Positions 16,183 through 23,857 of a stretch of 64,000 nucleotides of DNA are shown here, piece after piece. This DNA is from Pseudonocardia autotrophica (GTDB lineage: Bacteria; Actinomycetota; Actinomycetes; Mycobacteriales; Pseudonocardiaceae). Each line of letters starts with the position of its first letter. Position 1 is the first letter of the stretch. The position numbers and the translations under genes are program-made. Where the stretch lies: contig NZ_AP018920.1 in NCBI RefSeq assembly GCF_003945385.1, forward strand, positions 5,518,001-5,582,000. Direction: 5' to 3'. Below the pieces are notes generated by a model that saw only the letters and a list, made by a program, of their open reading frames with translations, ran no database searches and was not told the origin of the DNA.

Positions 16183-16962
16183 TCAGACGTCGTCGATCAG
16201 GTCGGCGACCGACGGGACCACCCGGGACGGCCGGAACGGGAAGCGGTCGATCTCGGACTCCCGGGTGATCCCGGTGAGCACCAGCACCGTGCGCATCCCG
16301 GCCTCCAGCCCGGCCAGGATGTCGGTGTCCATCCGGTCCCCGATCATCACCGTGGACTCGGAGTGCGCGCCCAGCCGGTTCAGCGCAGCCCGCATCATCA
16401 GCGGGTTCGGCTTGCCCACGAAGTACGGGTCGACGCCGGTCGCCTTGGAGATCATCGCCGCGACCGATCCGGTCGCCGGGAGGATGCCCTCCGGCGAGGG
16501 CCCGGTGGCGTCGGGATTGGTGGCGACGAACCGGGAGCCCTGCTCGACCAGCCGCATCGCGGTCGCAATCGAGGAGAAGCTGTAGGTGCGGGTCTCCCCC
16601 AGCACCACGTAGTCCGGGTTCCGGTCGGTGATGACGTAGCCGACGTCGTGCAGCGCGGTGGTCAGCCCGGCCTCGCCGATCACGTAGGCGCTGCCCTGCG
16701 GGCGCTGCTCGGACAGGAACGCCGCGGTCGCCAGCGCCGAGGTCCAGATCGACTCCTCGGGCACGTCCAGGCCGGTCGCCTGCAGCCGGTACCGCAGGTC
16801 ACGCGGGGTGTGGATGCTGTTGTTGGTCAGGACGAGGAACGGGACGCCCTTCTCCCGCAGCCGCGACAGCAACGTGTCCGCGCCCGGGACGATGCTGCCC
16901 TCGCGGACGAGGACGCCGTCCATGTCGGTCATCCAGCACTCGATCGGCTTCTGTTCCACCAC
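16183..16962 (-). CDS. HAD-IIA (NagD-like) phosphatase
   Basis: Cytoplasmic sugar-phosphate or nucleotide phosphatase of 259 residues. HAD motif I is [10 protein letters not shown] (nucleophile Asp near residue 13, acid/base Asp two later), motif II is LVLTNNS, the Lys of motif III lies in [10 protein letters not shown], and motif IV is [11 protein letters not shown]. The class IIA cap lies between motifs II and III, as in NagD. It starts with GTG 16962 and lies 10 bp after the DNA glycosylase gene, so it is in the same operon. Substrate not deducible. Confidence 0.9.
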   Translation of the reverse strand: MVEQKPIECWMTDMDGVLVREGSIVPGADTLLSRLREKGVPFLVLTNNSIHTPRDLRYRLQATGLDVPEESIWTSALATAAFLSEQRPQGSAYVIGEAGLTTALHDVGYVITDRNPDYVVLGETRTYSFSSIATAMRLVEQGSRFVATNPDATGPSPEGILPATGSVAAMISKATGVDPYFVGKPNPLMMRAALNRLGAHSESTVMIGDRMDTDILAGLEAGMRTVLVLTGITRESEIDRFPFRPSRVVPSVADLIDDV

Positions 16963-16972
16963 GGTCCGGACC

Positions 16973-17788
16973 CTAACGGTGTTCCGGCTGGCACGTCGGA
17001 CACCAGAACAGGTTCCGCGCGGCGTGCTCGGCGTGCCGCACCGGTGTCCCGCAGATCAGGCAGGGCAGACCGGCCCGGCGGTAGACGTAGACCTCACCGC
17101 CGTGCCGGTCGCGCCGGCCGGGCTCGCCCCGGCGGCGCGGGTCGTGCTCGGGGGCGACGGTGTCGATCCGGCCGGTACGGACGCCGTCGCGCATCAGCGC
17201 GACCAGGTCCGGCCACATCGCGTCCCAGGTCTCCCGGTCCAGCGACCGGCCGGGCAGCAGCGGATCGAGGCCGTGCCGGAACAGCAGCTCGGCCCGGTAC
17301 ACGTTCCCGACGCCGGCGATCACGGACTGGTCCATCAGCAGCGTGGCGAGCGGGCTGCGGGAGCGCGAGATCCGCTCCCGCACCCGTTCCGGATCGGCGT
17401 CGCGACGCAGCGGATCGGGCCCGAGCCGGGCCCGCAGCGCCCGCGCCTCGGCCGCGGTGATCAGCTCACAGGCGGTCGGGCCGCGCAGGTCGGCGTAGTG
17501 CGTCTCGCCGATCAGCCGCATCCGCAGCTGCCCGACCGGCTCCGGCACCGGCAGCTCGTGCTCGGCGAACGTCCCGTACAGCCCGAGATGGACGTGCACG
17601 ACCCGCCCGGCGCCGTACCGGTGGAACAGGTGTTTGCCGTGCGCCTCGGCGCCGGTCATCACCTGGCCGTCGAGCAGCTCGGCGGATGCGGCGAACCGGC
17701 CCTGCGGGCTGGACACCGCGACCGGCCGCTTGACGAACAGCCTGCGGTGCAACCGCGCGAGGCGGTGCAGCGTGTGCCCCTCCGGCAC
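16973..17788 (-). CDS. nei2: Fpg/Nei-family DNA glycosylase (Nei2 type)
   Basis: Base-excision repair glycosylase/AP lyase of 271 residues that removes oxidised pyrimidines. The mature protein begins [11 protein letters not shown], with catalytic Pro2 and Glu3 of the endonuclease VIII branch. The helix-two-turn-helix DNA-binding segment [16 protein letters not shown] is present, and the C-terminal zinc finger CLICG...CPTC is complete. GTG 17788 is fixed by the PEGH motif and overlaps the last base of the rpiB stop (TAGTG), implying reinitiation. In Mycobacterium tuberculosis the homologous genes rpiB and nei2 (Rv2465c, Rv2464c) are also adjacent in this order. Confidence 0.92.
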   Translation of the reverse strand: MPEGHTLHRLARLHRRLFVKRPVAVSSPQGRFAASAELLDGQVMTGAEAHGKHLFHRYGAGRVVHVHLGLYGTFAEHELPVPEPVGQLRMRLIGETHYADLRGPTACELITAAEARALRARLGPDPLRRDADPERVRERISRSRSPLATLLMDQSVIAGVGNVYRAELLFRHGLDPLLPGRSLDRETWDAMWPDLVALMRDGVRTGRIDTVAPEHDPRRRGEPGRRDRHGGEVYVYRRAGLPCLICGTPVRHAEHAARNLFWCPTCQPEHR

Positions 17789-18255
17789 TAGCTCGGCAGC
17801 TCGATCTCGCCGCTCCGCTCGTAACCGAGCATCTGGTCGATCCGCCGCTGGTGGCGCTCGTCGCCGGAGAACGGGGTCGCCAGGAAGGCCTCGACGATCG
17901 CGGCGACCTCGGTGAACGGGTGCTGGCGGGCGCCGACGCCGATGATCTGGGCATCGTTGTGCTGCCTGGCGAGCCGCGCGGTGTCCTCGTTCCAGGCCAG
18001 CGCGGCCCGGATGCCCTGCACCTTGTTCGCGGCGATCTGCTCGCCGTTTCCGGAGCCGCCCAGCACGATCCCGAGTGCCCCCGGGTCCCCGACGACCCGG
18101 CGGGCCGTCTCGATGCACCAGGCGGGGTAGTCGTCGAGGGCGTCGTACGTCGGAGCCCCGACGTCGATCACCTCGTGGCCCTGCTCGGTCAGGTACTCGA
18201 CGAGCTTGCCCTTGACCTCGAAGCCGGCGTGGTCACTGCCCAGGTAGACGCGCAC
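17788..18255 (-). CDS. rpiB: Ribose-5-phosphate isomerase B
   Basis: Interconverts ribose 5-phosphate and ribulose 5-phosphate in the pentose phosphate pathway. It has 155 residues, the usual RpiB length. It begins VRVYLGSDHAGFEVK (SDHAG binds the phosphate and substrate), has GIVLGGSGNGEQIAANK (the anion-hole loop, with Ser in place of Cys at the catalytic-base position as in mycobacterial RpiB), and ends with the helical ERHQRRIDQML segment. It starts at GTG 18255, only 18 bp from the divergent DUF429 gene. It is first gene of the rpiB-nei2-HAD-zinc-ribbon operon. Confidence 0.95.
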   Translation of the reverse strand: MRVYLGSDHAGFEVKGKLVEYLTEQGHEVIDVGAPTYDALDDYPAWCIETARRVVGDPGALGIVLGGSGNGEQIAANKVQGIRAALAWNEDTARLARQHNDAQIIGVGARQHPFTEVAAIVEAFLATPFSGDERHQRRIDQMLGYERSGEIELPS

Positions 18256-18273
18256 GGGGCAGGATCCTTCCCC
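18256..18273. promoter_or_regulatory. 18-bp divergent gap with a shared Shine-Dalgarno palindrome
   Basis: The whole space between the rpiB and DUF429 start codons is 18 bp, centred on the palindrome AGGATCCT (18261-18268). It supplies AGGA 9 nt before the plus-strand ATG and AAGGA 9 nt before the minus-strand GTG. There is no room for promoters, so each transcript must start inside the opposite gene, or at least one must be leaderless. Confidence 0.7.
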
Positions 18274-18933
18274 ATGCGCGTCGGCGGGGTGGACGGGGTC
18301 CCTGGGGGCTGGGTGGTGTGTGTGCTCTCCGGCAGCGGCCGGACACGGCGGGTGAGCTGGTCGGTGGTGCCGGACGCGGCCGCGGTGCTGGAGCTCGGCA
18401 CCGGGTGCGACGCCGTCGGGGTGGACATCCCGCTGGTCCTTCCGGCCGGTGGGGTGCGCCGACCGGCCGAGGTCGAGGCGGCCGCCCGGCTGGGGACGGC
18501 CCGCTCGTCGCTGTTCCCCACCCCGCCCGAGCAGGTGCTGGCCGCGGACAGCTACCCGGACGCCTGCGCCGCCGCGCAGCGGGTCACCGGGCGCAAGATC
18601 AGCGTGCAGACCTGGAACATCGTGCCGAAGATCCGCGAGTTCCAGCGGGTGGAGCTGCCGGGATCGGTGGTGGAGGCGCATCCGGAGCTGTCGTTCCGCA
18701 CGATGGCCCCGGCGGTGGGGTTCGCCTCCAAGAAGACCGCCCGCGGAGCCGGGCAGCGGATCGCCGCGCTGGCCGGATGGATCGACCCGGCGCGGTTGCT
18801 CGGTGACCTGCCGGGGGCCGCCCGGCTCGACGACGTGCTCGACGCGCTGGCCTGCGCCTGGACCGCCGAGCGGGTCGCCCGGGGCACCGCGGAGTTCCTG
18901 GGTGGCCCGGGCCGCGGCGCGATCGCGATCTGA
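18274..18933 (+). CDS. DUF429 family protein
   Basis: Uncharacterised conserved protein of 219 residues with an RNase H-like fold in other DUF429 members. It opens VGGVDGVPGGWVVCVL and continues AVGVDIPLVLP; the two Asp-containing strands (VGGVD, VGVDIP) mark the conserved acidic site of the fold. RSSLFPTPPEQVL and VEAHPELSFRTM are further family blocks. ATG 18274 follows AGGA. The gene is divergent from rpiB with an 18-bp gap. Biochemical role unknown; nuclease-like activity would be a guess. Confidence 0.82.
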   Translation: MRVGGVDGVPGGWVVCVLSGSGRTRRVSWSVVPDAAAVLELGTGCDAVGVDIPLVLPAGGVRRPAEVEAAARLGTARSSLFPTPPEQVLAADSYPDACAAAQRVTGRKISVQTWNIVPKIREFQRVELPGSVVEAHPELSFRTMAPAVGFASKKTARGAGQRIAALAGWIDPARLLGDLPGAARLDDVLDALACAWTAERVARGTAEFLGGPGRGAIAI

Positions 18934-18963
18934 TCCCCGGGTGATCGCGACCCGGTGGTGGAT

Positions 18964-18983
18964 CGGTGCCGCCGGTGGCACCG
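18964..18983 (+). terminator. Hairpin after DUF429 gene
   Basis: CGGTGCC (18964-18970) pairs with GGCACCG (18977-18983) around a 6-nt loop, about 30 bp after the stop. No T-run. Confidence 0.45.
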
Positions 18984-19023
18984 GTCGTACACGAGGCGGT
19001 GATCACCGGGGCAGGATGGGCGC

Positions 19024-19743
19024 GTGGACGGCAGCTGGACCGAACTCGCCGACGGCGTCCTGGCCCGCAGGCACGCCGAGCTGGACCTGACCACCGGCCT
19101 GGTGCTGGGGGGCGACCGGGCGCTGGTGATCGACACCCGCGGCGACGACCGGCAGGGCGCCGAGCTGGCCGGTGCCGTGCGGGAGCTGACCGCCCTGCCG
19201 GTGCTGGTCGTGATCACCCACGCGCACTTCGACCACTGCTTCGGGACCTCGGCGTTCCCCGGTTCGCCGGTGTACGCCCAGGCCGGCTGCGCGGCAGCCG
19301 TCGCGGTGACCGTGGCCGCCCAGAAGGCGCAGTGGGTCCGGCACTACCGCGACACCGGGGACCGGGACACCGCCGACGCGCTGGCTGGGACGACACCGGT
19401 GCTCCCGGACCACCCGGTCTGCCCACGCCCGGGCTCGTCGCACCATCTCGATCTCGGCGGACGCGTCGTCGAACTGCTGCATCCCGGCCCCGCACACACC
19501 GGGCACGACCTGGCCGTGCATGTCCCGGACGCCGCCGTGCTGTTCGCCGGTGACCTCTTGGAGAACGGCGCCCCGCCCTCGGTCGGCCCGGACGCCTATC
19601 CGGGCCGCTGGGCCGACGCACTGGCGGAGGTTCTCACCCGGGACGCGCTGCGGTACGTCCCCGGGCACGGCGACCCGATGACGCCCGGCGAGGCGGCCCG
19701 CCAGCAGGCGAGCCTGGCCCGGCCCCCGCGGGCCGCACCGTGA
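19024..19743 (+). CDS. Metallo-beta-lactamase-fold hydrolase
   Basis: Zinc-dependent hydrolase of 239 residues. The metal-binding motif THAHFDH occurs near residue 66 and further ligands are present: His in HPGPAHTGHD, Asp in LFAGDLLENG, and His in YVPGHGDPMT. No signal peptide, so cytoplasmic. The layout resembles glyoxalase II or lactonase/beta-lactamase-like housekeeping hydrolases; the substrate cannot be told. It starts with GTG 19024. The last 110 bp overlap the 3' end of the convergent HNH gene. Confidence 0.88.
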   Translation: MDGSWTELADGVLARRHAELDLTTGLVLGGDRALVIDTRGDDRQGAELAGAVRELTALPVLVVITHAHFDHCFGTSAFPGSPVYAQAGCAAAVAVTVAAQKAQWVRHYRDTGDRDTADALAGTTPVLPDHPVCPRPGSSHHLDLGGRVVELLHPGPAHTGHDLAVHVPDAAVLFAGDLLENGAPPSVGPDAYPGRWADALAEVLTRDALRYVPGHGDPMTPGEAARQQASLARPPRAAP

Positions 19744-21145
19744 CCGGACCCGGGGGGCCGAGCGGTTCCGGGCCGGTCGGTTGCGGGGAGCCGAGGGGCT
19801 GCGTCCGGTGGTGGTAGGTGTGCCCGGTCGGGGTGGTAGTGCACGTGCCCTCCGCGGTGGGCTCGACCCACCACCCCGGCTGCTCCCGCAGATAGTTGTG
19901 CAACTCGCACACCGCACGACCATTGTCATAACTGGTCGGGCCACCATCAACAGCCCGCACCACATGATCGATCTGCCGGGCCGGGGCATCACAGTAAGGC
20001 GCAGAACACCGATGCCGATCACGAGCCCGGATCAGATCCGCCAGCCCCGCCGGGAAACACCGCGACCGCGAATCCCCACCCACCACCATCCCCTTCCTCG
20101 TCAGCAACCGCCGCAACAACCTCCGCCCACGCACCCCGGCCAGGAACCCCACCGGGACCGGCCCGAACCCCCCGATCTCCGCAGGAAGCGGACTGTCCTC
20201 GTCGAGCAACGCCTCCACCGGAACCACCACCTGCACCTCGACATCGACATGCTCGGCACTCACCCGCCCGGTCACCCGCTCCACCAGCGTGTCGGCCATG
20301 ACCTGCCCACGAGTACGGGTCAACGGCTCCGGCGCGATCTGGACCCCGTCGAACGCCTTGCGCAACGCCGCGAAACAGGCCACCCCCTGCTCGACGGGCA
20401 GATGCGCCCGCAGATCAACCATCCCGTCGGGCGCCTGCCGCAGCGTCACCCGCCGCCCCGCCCGCGCCACCCGGCAACGCTGCCCGAACTTCCCCGGCGC
20501 CACCTCCGCGACCAACGCACGCACCAGATTCCGCAACCGGGCCACCCCGAGCCGGGCGATGTCGTGCTCACCCAACCGCCGATCGACCTCCGCCCGCTCC
20601 CCCGCGTCGAGATGCGCCGTCGCCGCGACCACGATCGACACCCGATACCCGTCGACCTCCCCCGCCGCGAACAACCCACGCACACGACCCAGACCGTCGT
20701 GCAGATCCCGGGCCGCACACATCCGATGACGACCCACCGTCGGCGAAGCCCGATTCGCCAGCCCGATCTGCGCGCCGATACTGCGCTCGAGACGCTCCGG
20801 ATCGAGCAGAGCCGGATCGAGCAGAGCCGGATCGAGCAGAGCCGGATCGAGCAGAGCCGGATCGAGCAGAGCCGGATCGAGCAGAGCCGGATCGAGCAGA
20901 GCCGGATCGCGACCGGCCTCCGCGGCATGCCGGCGGGCGAACGCCAACTCGGTCGCCGCCAGCGCAGCATCCACACTGTTGCGCAACGCGACCAACGCAG
21001 CCATCCGATCCACCAGCACCGGCGACGGCGACACCTCGTCGACCACCATCGCGAGCCGCTCGAACCGCGCCCGCACCGCATCCACATCCGGGAACCCGGG
21101 AACGCACGACTGCTCATCGAGGGGAACACCGGTGACCGTGGTCAT
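19634..21145 (-). CDS. DUF222 (13E12-type) HNH endonuclease, LexA-boxed
   Basis: Protein of 503 residues of the actinobacterial DUF222/13E12 repeat family. The N-terminal DUF222 domain holds ALVALRNSVDAALAATELA and HDIARLGVARLRNLVRAL. The C-terminal HNH nuclease motif reads RDRHRCSAPYCDAPARQIDHV and then NGRAVCELHNYLREQ, with Cys and His zinc/metal ligands. Between them lies a tandem ALLDP x7 peptide repeat encoded by perfect 15-bp DNA repeats. ATG 21145 lies 6 nt after a TATGAT -10 box, so the mRNA is probably leaderless. A LexA-type box overlaps the promoter, suggesting SOS induction as for several mycobacterial 13E12 genes. The C-terminal 36 codons overlap the neighbouring gene. Confidence 0.88.
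   Translation of the reverse strand: MTTVTGVPLDEQSCVPGFPDVDAVRARFERLAMVVDEVSPSPVLVDRMAALVALRNSVDAALAATELAFARRHAAEAGRDPALLDPALLDPALLDPALLDPALLDPALLDPALLDPERLERSIGAQIGLANRASPTVGRHRMCAARDLHDGLGRVRGLFAAGEVDGYRVSIVVAATAHLDAGERAEVDRRLGEHDIARLGVARLRNLVRALVAEVAPGKFGQRCRVARAGRRVTLRQAPDGMVDLRAHLPVEQGVACFAALRKAFDGVQIAPEPLTRTRGQVMADTLVERVTGRVSAEHVDVEVQVVVPVEALLDEDSPLPAEIGGFGPVPVGFLAGVRGRRLLRRLLTRKGMVVGGDSRSRCFPAGLADLIRARDRHRCSAPYCDAPARQIDHVVRAVDGGPTSYDNGRAVCELHNYLREQPGWWVEPTAEGTCTTTPTGHTYHHRTQPLGSPQPTGPEPLGPPGPVTVRPAGAGPGSPAGGPPRRASSGRRARGRTAARPG
20798..20902 (-). repeat. Seven perfect 15-bp tandem repeats inside the HNH gene
   Basis: The unit CGGATCGAGCAGAGC is repeated seven times without a mismatch, then continues for 7 more bases. 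On the coding strand it adds Ala-Leu-Leu-Asp-Pro seven times. Because the unit is a multiple of three, changes in copy number lengthen or shorten the linker without a frameshift. Confidence 0.95.
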
Positions 21146-21151
21146 ATGTCC

Positions 21152-21157
21152 ATCATA
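21152..21157 (-). promoter_or_regulatory. -10 box of the HNH gene (leaderless start)
   Basis: On the minus strand TATGAT is followed by 6 nt and then the ATG at 21143-21145, so transcription would begin at the start codon itself. The LexA-type box at 21160-21173 fills the spacer upstream. Confidence 0.6.
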
Positions 21158-21159
21158 GA

Positions 21160-21173
21160 CGAACACATGTTCG
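21160..21173. promoter_or_regulatory. LexA (SOS) box
   Basis: CGAAC-ACAT-GTTCG fits the actinobacterial LexA consensus TCGAAC-N4-GTTCGA except for the outermost left base. It lies in the promoter spacer of the DUF222/HNH gene, where a bound repressor would block polymerase. It also lies about 115 bp before the divergent GCS2/ATP-grasp gene. Confidence 0.7.
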
Positions 21174-21286
21174 AACACCAGACTCTCGCAAACACGCCGG
21201 GCGTGCCCCGCAGCCGCACAGTGACGCCACGGCGCGGAAGTCCCGGCGACACATGGCGGTAACAGCGGCGCCCTAGCGTCACGCCG

Positions 21287-23857
21287 ATGGGGGACGTGCC
21301 GCTGGTAGGTGTCGAGGAGGAGTTCCACGTCGTCGGTCTGACCGACCGGCGGGCGGCTCCCGAGGTGGACCGGTTGCTGGAACACCTGGACGGCAAGGAG
21401 TTCTTCCCGGAGCTGCAGCGCTCGCTGGTCGAGACGAACTCGCCGGCGACACCGTCGCTGGACGAGCTGCGCGGCCACGTGCGCCGGTTGCGCGCCCGGC
21501 TGCGGGACGCCGCCGAACCGCTCGGGCTGGGCGTCGTCGCGGCCGGGACGGTGCCGCTGGTCGAGCTTTCCGGCGACGACATCTCCGCGGGCGCCCGCTA
21601 CGAGCGGATGCAGCACGAGTACCAGATGCTGGTGCGCGAGCAGCACATCTGCGGGGTCCAGGTGCACGTCGACGTCCCGGACCGGGACACCGCCGTGCAG
21701 GTCTCCCGCCGGGTCGCCCCGGCGCTGCCGACCCTGCTCGCGATCACCGCCAGTTCGCCGTACTGGCGCGGCCACGACACCGGCTACGCCAGCTACCGCA
21801 GCATGATCTGGCAGCGCTGGCCCACCGCGGGCCCGCCCGGCGACGTCACGACCGCCGCCGAGTACGACGCCATGATCGCCGAGCTGGTCGCGTCGGGAAC
21901 GATCAGCGACGCCGGGATGCTCTACTTCGACGTCCGGCCCAGCGCGCACCTGCCGACCGTCGAGCTGCGGCTCTGCGACGCCTGCCCCGAGGTCGACGAC
22001 GTGGTGCTGGTCGCCGGGTTGTTCCGGGCGCTGGTCGGGCGGGCCCGCTCCGACACCGAGGCCGGCAAACCGCTGCCCGGGGTGCGGCACGAGCTGCTTC
22101 GCGCCGCCGCCTGGCGGGCTGCTCGCTCCGGGTTGGAGGGCGACCTGGTCGACGTCGCCGGGCCGGTGCTCGCCTCCCCCGCGGTGCAGCTGCGCACGCT
22201 GGTCGCCGAGCTGGAGCCGTGGCTGGCCGAGACCGGCGACGCCGAGCAGGTCACCGAGCTCGCCGAGGCCGTGCTCGCCCGCGGCTCCGGGGCTGCCGCC
22301 CAGCGGCGCGCGTTCGGGCGGCGCGGCGCGCTGACCGACGTGGTCGACGACCTGGTGGCACGCACCCAGGGCGAGGAGCCCCCCAGCACCCCGCCGCTGA
22401 CCGTCCCGGTCGCACCGGAGCTGCTGGCCGGCTACCGGCCGCCACGCTACGACGAGGCGGTCGACGACGACGGCAAGCTCCGCCCCGCCTACGGCTGGCT
22501 GTTCCGGACGCTGGAACGGCTCGGCCCGCGCGGCCTGACCGCGGCCGAGGCGGCGCTGCGCACCGAGCAGCGGGCCCGCGGCGTGACCTTCCCGGTGCCG
22601 GGCGTCGAGCCCGGGGATGACGGCGAGCGGCTGTTCCCGCTGGACCTGGTGCCACGGATCATCGGCCCGGACTCCTGGGAGCACCTGTCGACCGGGATCG
22701 CCCAGCGGATCCGGGCCCTGGAGGGGTTCCTGCGCGACGTCTACGGCCGCCGCGAGATCGTCCGCGACCGGATCGTCCCGGCCGCCGTCGTCGACAACGC
22801 ACCGGGCCGCTCCCGGGCCGGGACCCTCGTCACGGCGGACGCAGTCCGGATCGCGGTCGGCGGGATCGACCTGGTCCGCGACGCCGACACCGGCTGGGTC
22901 GTGCTGGAGGACAACCTGCGGGTGCCGTCCGGGATCGGGTTCTCACTGATGGGCCGCCGGCTGATCCGCAGCGTGCTGCCCGATCTGGAGTCGCCGTCGG
23001 AGGTGCTGGGGCTCGACGACGTCCCGGCCCGGCTGCGCGCCGTGCTCGCCGACGGCGATCCCGCCGGCCCGGACGGCGAGGCCGCACTGCTCACCGCCGG
23101 CGAGAGCGACGCGGCGTTCTTCGAGCACCGGCTGCTGGCCGAGGCGATGGAGATCCCGCTGGTCACCCCGGGCCGGCTGCAGATCGCCGACGGTGCGGTG
23201 TTCCTGGTCGGCAACGGGCGACGACGCCGGCTCAGCACGCTCTACCGTCGGATCGACGAGAAAGACCTGGCGCTGGCCAGGGGCGCCGATCACCGGCCGA
23301 TCGGGCGGGCACTGCTGGCCGCGATGGCCCGCGGCCGGGTCGCGCTGCGCAACGCGCCGGGCAACGGGGTGGCCGACGACAAGCTCGTCTACGCCTACGT
23401 CCCGGAGATGATCCGCTACTACCTGAACGAGGAACCGGTGCTGGCCTCGGTCCCGACCTGGGCCTGCGTCGATCCGGCTGCCCGCGACCAGGTTCTGGAC
23501 CGGCTCGGCGAGCTCGTCCTCAAGCCGGTCGACAGCTACGGCGGCGCCGGCATCGTGATCGGCCCGCACGCCGGCAGCGGCGAGCTGGAGCGGGCCGCTG
23601 CCGCGATCCGGGAGCGCCCCGCGGGCTGGGTCGCGCAGGACATGGTGCGGATCTCCACCCATCCGACGTTCACCGACGGGACGCTCCAGCCGCAGGCGGT
23701 GGACCTGCGGGTGTTCGCGGTCCAGTCGGCCGGGCACGGCCCGATGCCCGAGGTCGAGGTGCTGCCCGCGGCGCTGTCCCGGGTCGCACCGCCGGGCGGG
23801 ATGATCGTCAACTCCTCCCGCGGCGGCGGCGCGAAGGACACCTGGATCATGGCCTGA
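21287..23857 (+). CDS. GCS2 carboxylate-amine ligase fused to circularly permuted ATP-grasp
   Basis: Bifunctional predicted amide-bond-forming enzyme of 856 residues. Residues 1-365 are a glutamate-cysteine ligase 2 (YbdK-type) domain: VGVEEEFHVV, LQRSLVETNS, EYQMLVREQHICGVQVHVDV and PTVELRLCDACPEVDD. Residues about 380-856 are a circularly permuted type 2 ATP-grasp: GLTAAEAALRTEQRARGV, WVVLEDNLRVPSG, RVALRNAPGNGVADDKLVYAY, VLKPVDSYGGAGIVIG, and a closing MIVNSSRGGGAKDTW. Such fusions are known in actinobacteria. They usually sit with alpha-E (DUF403) and transglutaminase genes, which are absent here. The product is unknown; peptide or small-molecule ligation is inferred. The 3' end overlaps the convergent ROK gene by 11 bp. 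Confidence 0.88.
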   Translation: MGDVPLVGVEEEFHVVGLTDRRAAPEVDRLLEHLDGKEFFPELQRSLVETNSPATPSLDELRGHVRRLRARLRDAAEPLGLGVVAAGTVPLVELSGDDISAGARYERMQHEYQMLVREQHICGVQVHVDVPDRDTAVQVSRRVAPALPTLLAITASSPYWRGHDTGYASYRSMIWQRWPTAGPPGDVTTAAEYDAMIAELVASGTISDAGMLYFDVRPSAHLPTVELRLCDACPEVDDVVLVAGLFRALVGRARSDTEAGKPLPGVRHELLRAAAWRAARSGLEGDLVDVAGPVLASPAVQLRTLVAELEPWLAETGDAEQVTELAEAVLARGSGAAAQRRAFGRRGALTDVVDDLVARTQGEEPPSTPPLTVPVAPELLAGYRPPRYDEAVDDDGKLRPAYGWLFRTLERLGPRGLTAAEAALRTEQRARGVTFPVPGVEPGDDGERLFPLDLVPRIIGPDSWEHLSTGIAQRIRALEGFLRDVYGRREIVRDRIVPAAVVDNAPGRSRAGTLVTADAVRIAVGGIDLVRDADTGWVVLEDNLRVPSGIGFSLMGRRLIRSVLPDLESPSEVLGLDDVPARLRAVLADGDPAGPDGEAALLTAGESDAAFFEHRLLAEAMEIPLVTPGRLQIADGAVFLVGNGRRRRLSTLYRRIDEKDLALARGADHRPIGRALLAAMARGRVALRNAPGNGVADDKLVYAYVPEMIRYYLNEEPVLASVPTWACVDPAARDQVLDRLGELVLKPVDSYGGAGIVIGPHAGSGELERAAAAIRERPAGWVAQDMVRISTHPTFTDGTLQPQAVDLRVFAVQSAGHGPMPEVEVLPAALSRVAPPGGMIVNSSRGGGAKDTWIMA

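Noticed and set aside
20798..20902. Tandem repeat array as a possible CRISPR
   Set aside because: Units are contiguous with no spacers and read as (ALLDP)7 inside the HNH gene.
19634..22684. A 1016-residue minus-strand protein extending the HNH frame upstream
   Set aside because: The upstream part lies opposite the GCS2/ATP-grasp gene and lacks any domain; the LexA box and -10 element place the start at 21145.
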